DNA of 64,000 nucleotides from Bos javanicus (GCF_032452875.1 NC_083885.1:37489925-37553924); one strand, 5' to 3'. Shown: positions 35,901 to 48,040, counted from the first letter of the stretch. Numbers and translations: made by a program. The notes: a model not told the origin generated them from the letters alone.

Positions 35901-38900
35901 GCTTCTGATTTCAACCAGTTATTCACCCACAATTAAAAATGAGAATATGGGTCTCAAAGTTGACTATAAAATTTTTCATTTGGACCTACGGAAAATCCTA
36001 GATGACCTTGATTATGGTAAACCTGCCTTTTTTCATCAGCACCATCACTCTTTGAAATAATTTCCAAAGAGTAGATCTTATTGGGAATTCTTAGAGGAAG
36101 TCCACTTTCATTTCTCTAAGCATTTGTATAGTTGAGGGGACTCTGAAGCTGCATGTTGTTTTTCAAAATACTTCTTTATTTTGTTAGTTAGCTAACTGTG
36201 GTCTCACTGTTAAACTACTGTCAGAGGTAGCTAATAAGGACTTGATTTTTTTTTCTTTTTAAAGAGAGACTAGTGGAAGACTACCATAAGCTTTGTTATG
36301 CTGTCTTTTGCAAAAGATAAACATTTGCTTTCCATCTTGATGTCATCTTTTCAGGTTATTATTTGGTCACTAATTTATCTCACCATTAGCGAATTACAGT
36401 AGATTATTGCTTGGATGTGATAAAAGCACCAAGGAGCTGTGGTCCTGTGGCTATTTCGGGCAAAGTCATAAGCACACTCTTTTTTTTTTTTTATTGTCCT
36501 CCCAGGGAGCAGAATTTGAACTTAATATTCCATGAAATAAGCCATTGTAATCACGTTGGGTTAATAGAAGAAGTAAAATTGCCTCTCCTCTCACAAGACA
36601 TTAGAGCAAGGCTGCGTTATTAAAGTTTTCTTGAGGACAGGCGGTTTAAAATATATCCTCAGTGGCTGACGCAAGTCCTTTCAGGGTAGATGACAGCTTT
36701 TCAGATCTTAATAGGCTTCTCATTCCTGGCCCATGAGTTACCAGCAATTCTTCCTTTTGAGCCAGGCTATGACATGACGGCTAAAATCTGATATAACACA
36801 GTACCATGGGTTGTGCAAACCTTTCCTCATTAAATGGGTTTATGTAAGTTTGTGTCAATAAGTAAACAATTAGAACTTGTAAACCATATTGATTTAGGCC
36901 ACTTATTCTAAAACGAGTTGACCCACAAAAGTCTTTGTTGGATGGCCTCCTTGGAATCTATAACCCACCAGTACGTATAGACCAATAATCTGTTTGATTG
37001 GCCTAGGAAGTGTTGAGGCTATGGGAGGCATTATTGAAAGCTTTTTTTTTTTTTTCCTTTTTAAACCTTGCTGGTGTGTTGTGCTTGGTTTTTTGATGAG
37101 CAAAATTTAAGTAAAAGTTATAAGGAGAAAGCAGTGAAGTATTTATGTGTCTCTCCACCTCCCACACCTGTTTACTGCCCAGCATCTTCTGCTGTTCATG
37201 TTCGGGTCCAGCTGATATTGGGAGGGTGGGTACTGCCCACCAGTCCTCATAGCAAACTCCAACACTTTTGCAATTCTGAATTGACTTTGAACTTAATTTG
37301 AATTGGGGACTATATCTCAGAATGTATTTTCCTCGTTGTGAGTTTATGAGCAAAGAAAAACAAGAGTTTACTCTCAAATACTTCATAATTGCCATTTTTC
37401 AAGTCATGGCAAAATCCAAGAAATACAGAGAATAATAATAGACACTCCTCTGGTGCTTAGAAAAAGAATTGTTTTGGGAATTGAGGTGAATCAGTTTGAA
37501 TCGCTCTTTAACTTTTTTCTCCTTCTATCCTTTCCTTGGTTACTTTTTCCTCACAGCTTATCTCTACTCCATGGCGCTGAACAGACAAATGACCAGTTGT
37601 ACTGGTGGTGATGCTTTGCAGCTCAAGGACTGGCTGGAGGTAATGCCTCATGACCGCCTCTGCCTTCAGCCTGCTAGCTGGGAGGGAGCACCTAAACTGT
37701 CTGGTGTGTGTGATGCCCACTGGTCTGAGGGGATTCTCTCAAGGCCCTGGCATTCTTTGGAATTCAAGCAGCAAATCTCAATTGCATATAAAGTGATTAT
37801 TTTTATCTGTAAATATGATGTATAAGAGATGCATAGTGAGGGAGTTGAAAAAGATGAGATTTTTTTACCTTCCTACACATAGTATTTGGAAACAGCTCAA
37901 TAGGAGTCAAATGGTTTCTTTTCCAACAAATCAAAGGACTTCTTGGAGCTACTTTATGCTCACTTAAAGACTGGACACAGAAGATACAAGAATGTTTGGT
38001 TTAATTTAGTCAGTGTTGATTGAACATCTGCTTTGTTTCAGTCTCTGTCTTAGGCCCCTAACAGCCCAGGGTAAAAGACACAAACTCTGACTGCAAAAAA
38101 AACTTGTTAATGCATAAGATCACTTCCTCTAAACAAACAGGAAGCAGGGTTAGAATCTGGGAGATACCTCAGCTTCTCTCCAAGCCTACATGTGCCTCTA
38201 CAGACTCCTGCCTCATATCATGGCAGTGGGCTTCAATAGGTCACATGCCAGCATTTGTAAATAGAAACACATTAAGAGCTGCCTGTTTTGACTCTGTTTC
38301 CTTGTCCCAACGTATATGTGTGTGTGCCTGTTTATTTCCCATGATAATTCTTAAGTATAGTCATGCAAATATACAAATAAGTTATGTATGTATATCCCAC
38401 ACATTCTAAAGCATTTCTCCTGTTATCTTTTGCACAGGCAAGCTCTTTGTAGTAGAGTGTATTTTATCTGTGGTGCATAAACAGTTAGCCCTTTGTCTGT
38501 GTAACTTTTACTTGAAGACAGTTCTCTGCAGATGCTTAGCTTTTTTTTTTTTTTGGTATTGACATAATTCATTCTCAGCTGATAAGTTTTAGCCCTTTTC
38601 CCTAGTCAAATGGCATCTAAAATTTAACTAAACATACCCTCTGTGCGTACTCGTTGAGTTGATTTGGGTGGTCGGGGCTGTTTGCTTATTCATGAGTCAT
38701 ATTTAAAATGCTGTCTTTTCTAAAATACCCTGTAGGTTGCTACACTATGAATTTGCAGCTCTGCTACCAACTGTGTTTCCAGAGTTGTACAATTTATGTG
38801 TGCCTTGGCCATGATAAGGTTTTTAAGAAAGTGTTGTAAACATTACTAGCTACTGGGGAGGTTAATGAGACATAGTCTTGAAGAATACTAACCTGGATGA

Positions 38901-39539
38901 ATCTGTCCAGGCTTTTAGAGAACAATGGGCATTTCATTCTAATTTAAATCTAATAGAACAGTGTTCACCATTTTCAAAGAGTAGAACTTCCAAGGAGGGA
39001 AAATGGAATAAAGAAGGTTATGAAATCATGAAAAAGAATAAAAGTGATCTTTAAAAAGTAGATCAATAGCTGGCTTACAGCCCTTAGATTATAAACTGAT
39101 AATGCAGAGTACTGAAATAAAAATATGGAGCCTGGGTGCGTGATGGAACAAGAGGGGAAAGCCATCTCTTTAAAAAAAAAAAACGAAACTGTACAGAAAC
39201 CCTTCAGAGTGCATTGAGTAACGTCTGCGGTGGGGCATCCTCTGCATCCTCTGAATAGGCTTTGCAGAATAGGCTTTGGTTAACATGTGTAGGTTTATTA
39301 GCATGTCCCTGTTCTGCCAGGTAGATTTTTCATTTATGTGGTGGAATGAAGAATCACACACACTTTCAGAGTGGGTAGAGGAAAGCTTCTGCAGGTACCA
39401 CTCGTCAACCTTTGCATGTGTAAAAATCTTACCACCTTCAATGGATGATATGGACATTACAGATTCCACTGTCAGAAGTCTACTGTCTGTACCATTTATG
39501 ATTTTTGGTTACAAATCTTGAAACTTATTCTGAGCAGTT

Positions 39540-39860
39540 AAGCAAACGAGGATTTATTGGGAAGAAGGGGAACAATGAATAACCCCCAGACACCAGGGGA
39601 GCAAGTTGGAGGAGGGGCAGGATCTGGGAGCTTGGAGGGCTGGAGGCATGGAAAAGGAAGTGCAGTACCCCATTCTAGTGAGAATGGGCTGGCGGGCTGG
39701 CTGTTGTTGCTGCTCTGCTGGAGGCTGCACATCATCTCTCTGTTCTTGCACCATTGGCTCGAGAGGCAGAGTCCTGTGAGAGAACGTGTGTTTGTTCAAG
39801 CTTGGACCACAGGTTCACCCCTGGGAAGGGTCAGTCCACTGTAGGTTCTCACAAGAGAAG
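39540..39860 (-). mobile_element. Possible ancient LTR fragment
   Basis: GC-richer than its surroundings, with TTTATTGGGAAG near 39551-39565 that on the minus strand is an AATAAA signal, as in the U3-R region of many mammalian ERV LTRs. No termini or duplications could be fixed. It may instead be unique sequence. Confidence 0.25.
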
Positions 39861-40319
39861 CAAGCACCCGTGCTTATCTTCTCAGCAGACCTTTACTGCT
39901 GGAGGAGAGATAATTATCTGTGGAAATCAGGTCGCATGGAAATGCACCCAAGGGGTGGGATGGATACTGGGTGCCCAGAAGATAATACGTGTCTGCTACA
40001 CATTCTAATTAAATGGTAGTAAATAGATAGCACAGTTGGAAGCTGTTAAGTAGCATATGAATATTAGAAAACACCAGTCTTTAGGCACATAAAATTTTAG
40101 ATGAATAGACTAAGCTGGAAGTACAAAACTAAAATGTGGGGAAGAAACTCTTCACTGGCCTTGTATGCAGTTGTGAATGGCTTCATGTGGAGTCACATCT
40201 ACCGTTAGCCTCATGGTTTCCACAATGCTAGGGAGTGTTTGCTTTGCTTGCGGTTTGCAATCTTACTACCCAGCTGCTTGCTATTCAACTGCATGGATGA
40301 GTGAAGCAGAATTGTGCTT

Positions 40320-40500
40320 AGGATCTGGCTATGCCCCACTTACTCAGGCCAGGGGCCTTGGTTCCCCCATCTATAAAACAGAGCTCACAATAACATCATA
40401 GCATTGGTTTGAGCGTTGCTTGAGATAACTCAGGTGGAGCATCTAACGCCGGAACTGGCTCATAGAGCACTCTCAGTAAACGTATACTAGATGCTGTCAG
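40320..40500 (+). mobile_element. MIR SINE, degraded
   Basis: 'ggttcccccatctataaaac', then 'ttgcttgagataactcagg' and 'gagcactctcagtaaacg', follows MIR sense order. Confidence 0.6.
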
Positions 40501-40554
40501 TGCTCACCATGAGGCCCCTGGGCCTACCTCTGTGCTCACCTCTAGTTGAGGTGG

Positions 40555-40985
40555 ACTATTCCATGCTGCCAAACAATTTCTCCCCTCTCAGGTCTCTGTC
40601 CCCTCGTCTATGGGCTATTTCTGAGCTGTGAACACTAGCCCAGCCCAAGCACTGGGCAGCATGAAGTACCAGAAATTAATGCCTCAAGGGGCAATACAAA
40701 CCAAGAAAAGACACAAAAGGAGTTGGGGGGTAAGCACCCTGCATCTCCAGCCCTTGGTGGTACAATTCTGAGGCCTATTCTCCATGGATACATCAGAGAC
40801 TCCCCAGCAGGATTGAGCACTAGGTGCCCTTAGTATTCATTGGCTGGCTAATGCAGCATTACCATTTTTTTCTCCTTTGCCTGCTCCCTCACTTAACCTT
40901 CCTGAGTTCACCTCCTAAATAAACTCCCTGCACCCAAGTCCTTGCACTGAAGCCTGCTTTTGAGGGAACTCTAATTCAAATAGCT
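40555..40985 (+). mobile_element. Possible ancient LTR (ERVL/MaLR-like)
   Basis: The right end has AATAAA at 40918-40923 followed by 'ccttgcactgaagcctgc' and a tail 'gagggaactctaattcaa', the layout of the R-U5 end of old mammalian LTRs. Left boundary and target duplications are not resolvable by eye. Confidence 0.35.
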
Positions 40986-41737
40986 ATCATAGGCAACTGA
41001 GATATTGTCAAAGGTAGGATCAGCCCTGAGGTTAAATCTGTTTTTGATAAATACTTTCCTTTCCTTTTTCTCCTCCTCATCCCCACTTCCTTTTTATTAT
41101 CATTATTTTGATGCCTGGAGTATATAAGGAGAGAGAAAAAAGACAAAAGTCATGTGAGGCTAGAACTCTGAAAAGTGGTGGACTTTTGCAAGTTTCGAGA
41201 GAGGAGGGAGTGACAAGTACTTGTTATCACTTGAAGAAAATTGAGTGTTCAGACTAAGAAAAGGATGCTTAAACTGGCTCTTAGTAGCATCTTCTTAGGC
41301 ACAACTGGATGCTTCTCTGATCATAGTGTAAATTCTTCCCAAATCAGGACTCAGGACACTCTGCCAGAGGTGAGGAATGGGGAGGTGAGTGGGAGGGAGG
41401 AAATCGACAGTGTAATGTGGGCAATTAATTAACAAAGCTGAAAAACTGTCTAGACCATCATACAGTTGGGAGGTGGGATAGTCTCAGTCCCAGGAAACTG
41501 GATATGAAGAGCTCCTTGAATGAGCACGTAGCAGGTAGGCCAGCTGCACCGAGGTAATCCTTCCCGAGCTCTCACTCGGTGTCTTTCAGTTTCTCAGATG
41601 TTGTTACTGCCTCAGGAGGCTTCCTCTCGCAGTTTCCGCAACCTGGACTATTCTTACACACTGCCTGCAGATCTTTCATTGATGTCAACTCCTTATTTTC
41701 AGATCCCAGTTGGATCAATGAGCATTTGTTTCGCGAC

Positions 41738-42070
41738 AAGTGTTAGTTGCTCAGTTGTGTCTGACTCTGCGACCCCGTGGACTGTAGCCCACCAGGCTCC
41801 TCTGTCCATGGGATTTCCCAGTCAAGAACATGTTGAGGTTTGACAGAAAACAACAAAATTCGGTAAAGCAATTATCCTTCAGTTAAAAAATAAATAATTA
41901 AAAAAAAAAAAAAGAAAAGGAAACTACTACTGGAGTGGATAGCCATTCCCTCCTCCAGGAGATCTTCCCGACCCAGGGATCAAACCTGGGTGTCCTGCAT
42001 TGGATATCCTGGGTGTCCTGCGTTGAATCTGGTGCCAGATTCTTTACCATCTGAGCCACCAGGGAAGCCC
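41738..42070 (-). mobile_element. Bov-tA SINE split by an L1 fragment
   Basis: Two parts of one antisense Bov-tA, 41738-41830 ('gttgctcagttgtgtctgac' to 'cccagtcaagaaca') and about 41925-42070 ('actactggagtggatagcc' to 'gagccaccagggaagccc'), are separated by an L1 3' end with an A-tail. The second part has a local duplication (tggatatcctgggtgtcctg-type unit at about 41980-42022). The order shows the L1 is younger than this Bov-tA. Confidence 0.88.
41831..41920 (+). mobile_element. Ruminant L1 3' terminus with A-tail
   Basis: 'gacagaaaacaacaaaattc' and 'gcaattatccttcagttaa', then an A-rich tail of about 25 bases, is the extreme 3' end of a ruminant L1. Only about 90 bp were copied. Confidence 0.78.
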
Positions 42071-42074
42071 TTGT

Positions 42075-42460
42075 TGCATAACAATCTGCTCCTAAACAAC
42101 AGTCATATAGTTGCTCATGATTCTGTGGGTCAGCAGTTTTAGCTGGGGTCACCTGGCATGACTCACCTCTAGTGTTGACTGAGGTGACTCATTTGTCTGG
42201 GCTCTCAGCTGTGACAGCTGGGTTGCCTGGGCCTGTCTCATGGAGATGTTCCAGCAGCATGAGGGGAGAAGCTGCAGGGTCCCTTGAGGGCTAGGCTCAG
42301 AACTCACATAGGGAACACTTCTTCCAGATTCTGTTGGTCAGTTCCAGTCTAGATGCAAAGAGTGAGGAAATAGTTACTGCTTCTTCATGGGGGAAGCTGC
42401 AGTGAGTGTGTGGCTGTTTCCAGTCTGTAATACCAATCAAATACCATTTCTAATTTAGGG
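42075..42460. other. Ancient interspersed repeat, family not named
   Basis: 'gattctgtgggtcagcagtt', 'ttgagggctaggctcagaac' and 'gggaagctgcagtgag' are in the order of a common old placental repeat I recognise by wording but cannot name safely. Diverged and non-coding. Confidence 0.35.
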
Positions 42461-42464
42461 ATGC

Positions 42465-42907
42465 CTAAGAACTCCCCTGCCAGGCTATCTATCCCAGGTC
42501 CCCCTATTTCATTTTCTAATGGCACTCTGTCCCATTTTTTAGTACTTGTCCAAATGTGCTAATCATGGTAGGTGGTGGTTTAGTTGCTAAGTCATGTCCA
42601 ACTCTTGTGACCCCATAGGCTGTAGTCTGCCAGGCTCCTCTGCCTGTGGGATTTCCCAGGCAAGAATACTGGAGTGGGTTGCCATTTCCTTCTCCAGGGG
42701 ATCTTCCTGACCCAGGGATCGAACCTGGGTCTCCTATGCTGCAGGCAGATTCTTTACTGATCTAGCTACTAGGGAAGTTGTAATCTTGGTAGAATGATAC
42801 CTTTAATATCTCCCCCTACTCTAATCTTTGTGTTTTTTATTGTATCCTTGTCATTTAGCACAGTGCTTGGCACAAAATAGTTAATAACTGTTCCTTGACT
42901 GAATGAT
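42465..42907 (+). mobile_element. L2 LINE 3' end interrupted by Bov-tA
   Basis: Sequence left of the SINE ('ctatttcattttctaatggc') and right of it ('tgtatccttgtcatttagca', 'tgcttggcacaaaatag', 'ccttgactgaatga') reads as one L2 3' end in sense orientation. The SINE plus its duplicated target splits it. Confidence 0.6.
42572..42781 (-). mobile_element. Bov-tA SINE inserted in L2
   Basis: Antisense Bov-tA from 'agttgctaagtcatgtccaa' to 'agctactagggaagtt'. Flanks aatcatggtag (42561-42571) and aatcttggtag (42782-42792) form an 11-bp target duplication with one mismatch. Confidence 0.93.
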
Positions 42908-44649
42908 GGTTTTGAGGAGCAAGTATAAAAGTGAGTGTGGTGGTAGAGAAGCTGTTCAGGAGGAAGTGACAGAAATTCAGCTTGAAAGTTGAAAGAAGAC
43001 TCTGATTGTGTATGCTGGTATCAATTATGAGTAAATTATGAAGACAGAATCAGCATTTCCGGCAGTGGATTGTGAAGCATGCCAGTGATCTATCAGAGTA
43101 TATATAATGCGTACCAAAACAAAGGGAATTCTTTTGGAAAGCTTAGATAAGGCAAGAGCACAAAGCAAGAGTAACTTAAAAAACTGCTTTTATAATTTGA
43201 AGCTGGAATTAGTACATACCGCATGATCATTTTTCTGTCGAGAGAATTGGGCTACATGCATATTAATCAGAGTTCAGAAACTAATAAGAAATTAAGAATC
43301 TAAAAAGGCTGGCTGGAATATGCTTCATTTACACACTCATTCACTCTTTCACAAAACATCTTTTGAGCTTCTCCTAAAAGCAGTATACTTGGCTAGCTGT
43401 TTTGCAAGAGGTAAGGGACATAAGAAAGGTCTATGATTTATAAGGTAAGTGGAGATCTAAGGTATATGTGCAAATGCCTGTCTTATGATATGGAAAGTGA
43501 TCTAGGTTGGAATGAAGGCCTGTAAAACTTATCTTGTGAATTCAGAGAAAACTTGGGGCTCACTTCCGGTCACTGAATGTCTTTTTTTTCCACCTATTTT
43601 TTTCTGAGATTGAAAACTAACTCTCTTTACATGTATTCTTCTTCTTGTGAGGAGTAATCTCCTTTTAGACATAGGATGACTTTGGTTTCTATAAGTCATC
43701 TCACAGTCTTAGGCAAAGAAAGTACATCTTTTTTTGGTGTCCTACCATTTACACTCTTCAGCCCCAACTCCTTCTGAGATACCTTCCACCTAGGTCTACC
43801 CTCTGGGATCATTGTTCATGATCCCCACTTTTTGCCCACTGCCTACATACTGAAGCTTAACTTTCAAAATCCTGTGTTTCTCTAGGGAGTGCCTCTACTA
43901 ATTAATCTGTTCTGGTTCTGCCAACCAGAGATCTTTTGGAGATAAGAACTTCCTATGAAGTCATGTGACTTTAGGTATTATGTAAATACCTAATACCTTT
44001 AGGTATTATGAGGTTTTGGTGTGGGTAGTTTTCTTTTTACCTGTTTCTCTCTCATCTTGCTAGTGAGGATGGGGTTCCAGAACCTCAGAGGGTGAAAGAA
44101 AAGCAATTAACCTGTACAAAATTTTACTATATGTTAAGCACAAATCCAAGAACTTCCACATGTGTATCCGATGAGGTTTTTAGTTTTGTACCATAGAACC
44201 CACTCTAGGTAGTTAAAGTCACAGGAGATTTTAAGTGATATAGATACCTCATAAATTAAGTGAGAAGGGCTAAGATAAGACCCCAAGCTGAATTTCCAGG
44301 GAAGACTCTTAGAGACACATCACAGGACAGACCAACGGCAGGAGCTACAGCCCCTCAGGCAGCCGGGGCTTGGGGTTTTGGGTTCAGAATTAGGAGGTGG
44401 GCAGTGATCTGCACACACAAAATGTATGGCAGCCCCAGGCCTCTTCCTCCACATAACTTGTGTGGGTGCTTCTCATTTGAAGGATCTAAAAGTCAGAGGA
44501 GGCAGGAAATATAGCTTTTAGACTTTTCTTTGGGAAAGTGAGATAGTAGTACACTGTAAGGAACTGTCAAAATGTGGAAAGGAGTGCCCAGAGATTTGGG
44601 GAAATGACAACTGCAGTTGTTCCCTCAACAAATACAAATCACACATTTT

Positions 44650-44810
44650 GAATATTTTGCTTCCATATGAATGATTTAACCTGAACTCTGTCAAGCAGGG
44701 ATTAATGCCTCTTCTTTTAAGATTAGGGAAAAAGGCACAAAGAACCAAATAATTTATACATAGTTTGGAATAGAATTGGGATGAAAACCAAGAGTGTACT
44801 GACTTCAAAA
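44650..44810 (-). mobile_element. Possible MIR SINE, degraded
   Basis: 'ttttaagattagggaaaaag', 'ccaaataatttatacatag' and 'gaatagaattgggatg' follow antisense MIR order loosely. Confidence 0.4.
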
Positions 44811-46484
44811 CCTTCTGATTTCCTTGGCATCATTTTTGGTTATATTGAAGAGTGTTTTTCTTCCCTGGCCTCTGGAATTATCTCAGAAAACAGTGATCAT
44901 ATAGGCACTTTGTTGTTAAGCAAATGACTTTGATTATAAAAGTAGAAGTTCTTTAGAAGTATATGAGAAAATTTGTCAGCATCATTTCTATCAGAAAGTC
45001 TAGAAAAGGGAAACTAAAAAAGCACTGCTTCTCCTCTTTCCATAGAAAACTGCTGGGAATGTGCAAAGTGGAGACAGCGTGAGGTGGGGGTTGGGGAGCT
45101 GGTCCTGACACTTGCTTTTCAGGCTTTTATGGTGAAGCTGTGCTAATGTCTTTAATCGCTTCCAAAGAAATGACAGGCAGAGTTCTGCACCAAAAAGGCC
45201 CGAACTTTTATCGAGTGCTAGTATCTTTGGGCGACAGCATTGGAGAAATAGAAAACAGGCCTGAGGAAGGTGCAGAGTCTGCTTTGTTTCACATTTTTTT
45301 TCCCCTACCAAGATATAAGTGAGATCTTTCTATAAAGACCAAAATGGCTCCATGAGAATTGCCATATTAGACGAGAGGTCTTTTTACTTTTTATGCGATG
45401 CGTTTGTATTGAAAACACATGTTGGAGGCCAAAGTAATTTTCTTTACAGACAATGAATCTTACAACTGGTTTGAACAATTTTTAAAAACTTGAGTGTTTT
45501 ACCACTCCTTGTGATTGGTAGAACTAGAAGAACCACCCCCCCTCCCAAAAAAAAAACACCTCACCCTAAACCACCCCTCCCAAAACCCACCACCAACAAC
45601 AAAAAATTATGAAGGAGGGAAAGAAGACAAGAAGAGCAAAAATGGAACAGAACAGTTTGAAAAGTTGCAAGTTACCAGAAATTAAGGAGTGCAGGGAGCC
45701 TTTGCAAGGCAGTGATTCTGTTGCTTGAGAAATTTTGGTTATAGTCACTTGCAATGTACTTTGGGGAAAATAGCTTTTATCATTTTTCAAAATGTTAGTA
45801 ATTTGATAATTCATCAATTTTTAAAAATCAAAACACAAAAGAAAGCTATCAGAAAGAAAAACCCACTTTAGGGTGGTCTTGCTTCAGGATAGTCTAATAC
45901 CAGGTTCTCTTGGCTGTTGTGTTTTTGTCCAGCGGTGATCAAGGCAGCGTCTGTTAAACTAAAGTGAAAAGTTATTGTGACCTTCACTGTCAGACTCAAT
46001 TTGAACCAGGCCACAGGACTTTGCATTTTATTTTTTTAAATTAGCCATTCCTGTCTCTTGGTGTTTGTCTACAGGCTGCTCCTGCCGCATGAAAAGGACA
46101 TGCGCCAGGATGCTTTTACTTTCTTTCACGTTCCCACATAAACAGCACGAGGCTACCTTCGAAAATGCTCTGAACTGGAGTGCAACTTGCTGACATGGTG
46201 TGCAGTTTCTTTGAGGCTTGAGTAATATGTGAAGCACATTTGTTGTTAAGTCTGAGTGCTCCTGGGCAACTTCTCTGTGTGTTTCTCACCCTCTTTGCTA
46301 GAAGAGAGCATGATTCTCTTCTTTGGTGTTTGGCTTTAGTTGTAATGTTTTTGCTTTCTTGTTGCTACCTTTCTCTTGACTTCTTGGGTATTATTTTGTC
46401 AATAGTCAGTGGAATTGTAATGTCCAATGACAAGAACAAGACCAGACCTGGAGAGTCACTACTATGAGCCTTCTGAAAGTGAAG

Positions 46485-46575
46485 GAAATGGGGTGCTGGA
46501 GAAGTGAAATGACTCATTCAAGGTCACACATCTAGTTCACGGTCTACAGACTCTCCATCTGAATCTCTTTCCCCT
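46485..46575 (-). mobile_element. Possible MIR SINE fragment
   Basis: 'gaaatgactcattcaaggtc' followed by 'acacatctagttcacgg' corresponds to the antisense MIR centre. Confidence 0.45.
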
Positions 46576-47067
46576 GGGCCACATGGGAGATAGGCAGAGA
46601 GAAGATCTTGAGTCAGAAGAGGGCTGCTTCTTTTACTGAGCACATCAAAAGTTTGAAATGGTCAGGCTTTCGTTTACAGAATTAAATTAATTTTGACTCC
46701 TCAATTGTGGCAATGTAATAATAATAAGATTTAAATCCATCAATACTCTTTTACTATTTTGCTGGGTAGTATTTATCATTTTATAAAGTAGGAGCTTCAG
46801 GACATTCCAGAAATTTATTTTAGGCAACAGGGGACTTCAGTCCTCACCTGGGCCTGCAAATGATCCTCAGGGAACCTTTGAACATGATTCCTCATCTTGG
46901 GCTGAAATTTGGAAATACTTCCTCATGTTTAGCTCTATAAGTGTTCTTCTCTAAGGAAAAGATGGGGATTCATGCTCTCCTTGTCTTCCTGTGGGTATTG
47001 TTTTGTTTTGTGTTTCGATAGATGAATTACATTTACACAAATAGAGCAAAAGAGCTGAAAGGGAGAA

Positions 47068-47175
47068 GTAGATGATGGTCGATGGTTAGTTCAGTCGGGA
47101 AAAGCTGGGTCAAAATCAAGTTTCATCCTTCTTTTTTCCATCTTACCTGCATTGTAACTTACTGAAATTGTGAAT
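47068..47175 (+). repeat. Left arm of long inverted repeat
   Basis: The core 47084-47175 (from ggttagttcagtcgggaaaa to ttactgaaattgtgaat) is the reverse complement of 47939-48031 with two substitutions and one single-base indel. A further short match (gtagatg) lies outside a 7-bp indel. The sequence is not one of the ruminant SINE, LINE or LTR families found elsewhere in the window. Confidence 0.93.
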
Positions 47176-47938
47176 TATTATGAAACTAAGAGTCCCATCA
47201 TCCTTGATTCAGTCCATCTGAAAATGCTGTATTAAATCCAGACCAAGCTATGATCACCTCCCACTTGCTGAAGTTCCCCAGACATCTTTTGTGATACCCA
47301 TGTATTTTTGTATATCAGAATTTTATTTTATTTATTTATTTATTATTTTTTTGTATCAGAATTTTAATGTGGAATTATTCCTCTCAAATCCCAATGCTAG
47401 ATTAACCTATATGTCATCTGTTTACAAGACACTATGGTTCTGGTCATCCCTTACAGTAAATGAGACAATGCATGGCAGGTTTTCATGAAGGTGTAATAAT
47501 GCATAGCACAGTCCTAAGATATAGTGTGATGCAGTGCAATTCACAAGAACCTGGTCATTTCCTTTCAAAATGGCAATCATGGTTTCATTGCTATAGAACC
47601 CAGCATTGGTCTTTTTTGCCAACGGAAATGGCCTGTTGATATCAGAGCATCAAAGGCTCTATCAAGATAAGCAGCTGTTCTCCCCAGAATGGTTCTTCTT
47701 TCAATACTTAGGCCTTCTCAGGGCTATTTTAAAAGGTTTGAGCCTCTTTCTATTTTATTTCTCATTCTCAATCTTCTAAAATCACTGTTACTGAACTTTT
47801 CTTGTGCAGAGCATCCAAATCTTCATGTGTGTTGGGTGGCAAGCATTGCAGGGCAGGCTCCTTCTGCTGGGCTTAATCAGGGATATATTTTTGATTGTTG
47901 CAAAGTATCAAAAGTGTCAAAGTATCAAAAGTATCATC

Positions 47939-48040
47939 ATTCACAACTTTCAGTAAGTTACAACGCAGGTAAGATGGAAAAAAGGAGGATGAAACTTGAT
48001 TTTGACCCAGCTTTTCCCGACTGAACTAACCACCATCTAC
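47939..48040 (-). repeat. Right arm of long inverted repeat
   Basis: Reverse complement of the left arm at about 97% identity over 92-93 bp. The spacer is 763 bp and shows no further symmetry. This arm carries an exact 5' splice-site-like string, CAG|GTAAGA, at 47966-47974 on the plus strand, and the left arm has the same string on the minus strand. Confidence 0.93.

Larger units (their letters stand above)
29246..41737. other. Transposon-poor unique block, part 4
   Basis: About 12.5 kb with no Bov SINE, BovB or ruminant L1 insertion recognised, and only degraded ancient relics toward the right end. It contains a (TG)n microsatellite at about 29954-29990, AT-rich repeat-free DNA at 33-34.3 kb, a C-rich run at about 34888-34918, and TATATAAG at 35557-35564 and 41121-41128. 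T-runs occur near 36480, 37040 and 38540. No coding exon is supported. Confidence 0.5.

Noticed and set aside
37496..37825. 109-codon frame
   Set aside because: No ATG at the quoted start, no domain, no splice context. Consistent with chance.
45140..45322. 60-codon frame preceded by an acceptor-like 'cttgcttttcag'
   Set aside because: Length is within chance expectation, there is no donor site or recognisable domain, and the opposite strand is also open here.
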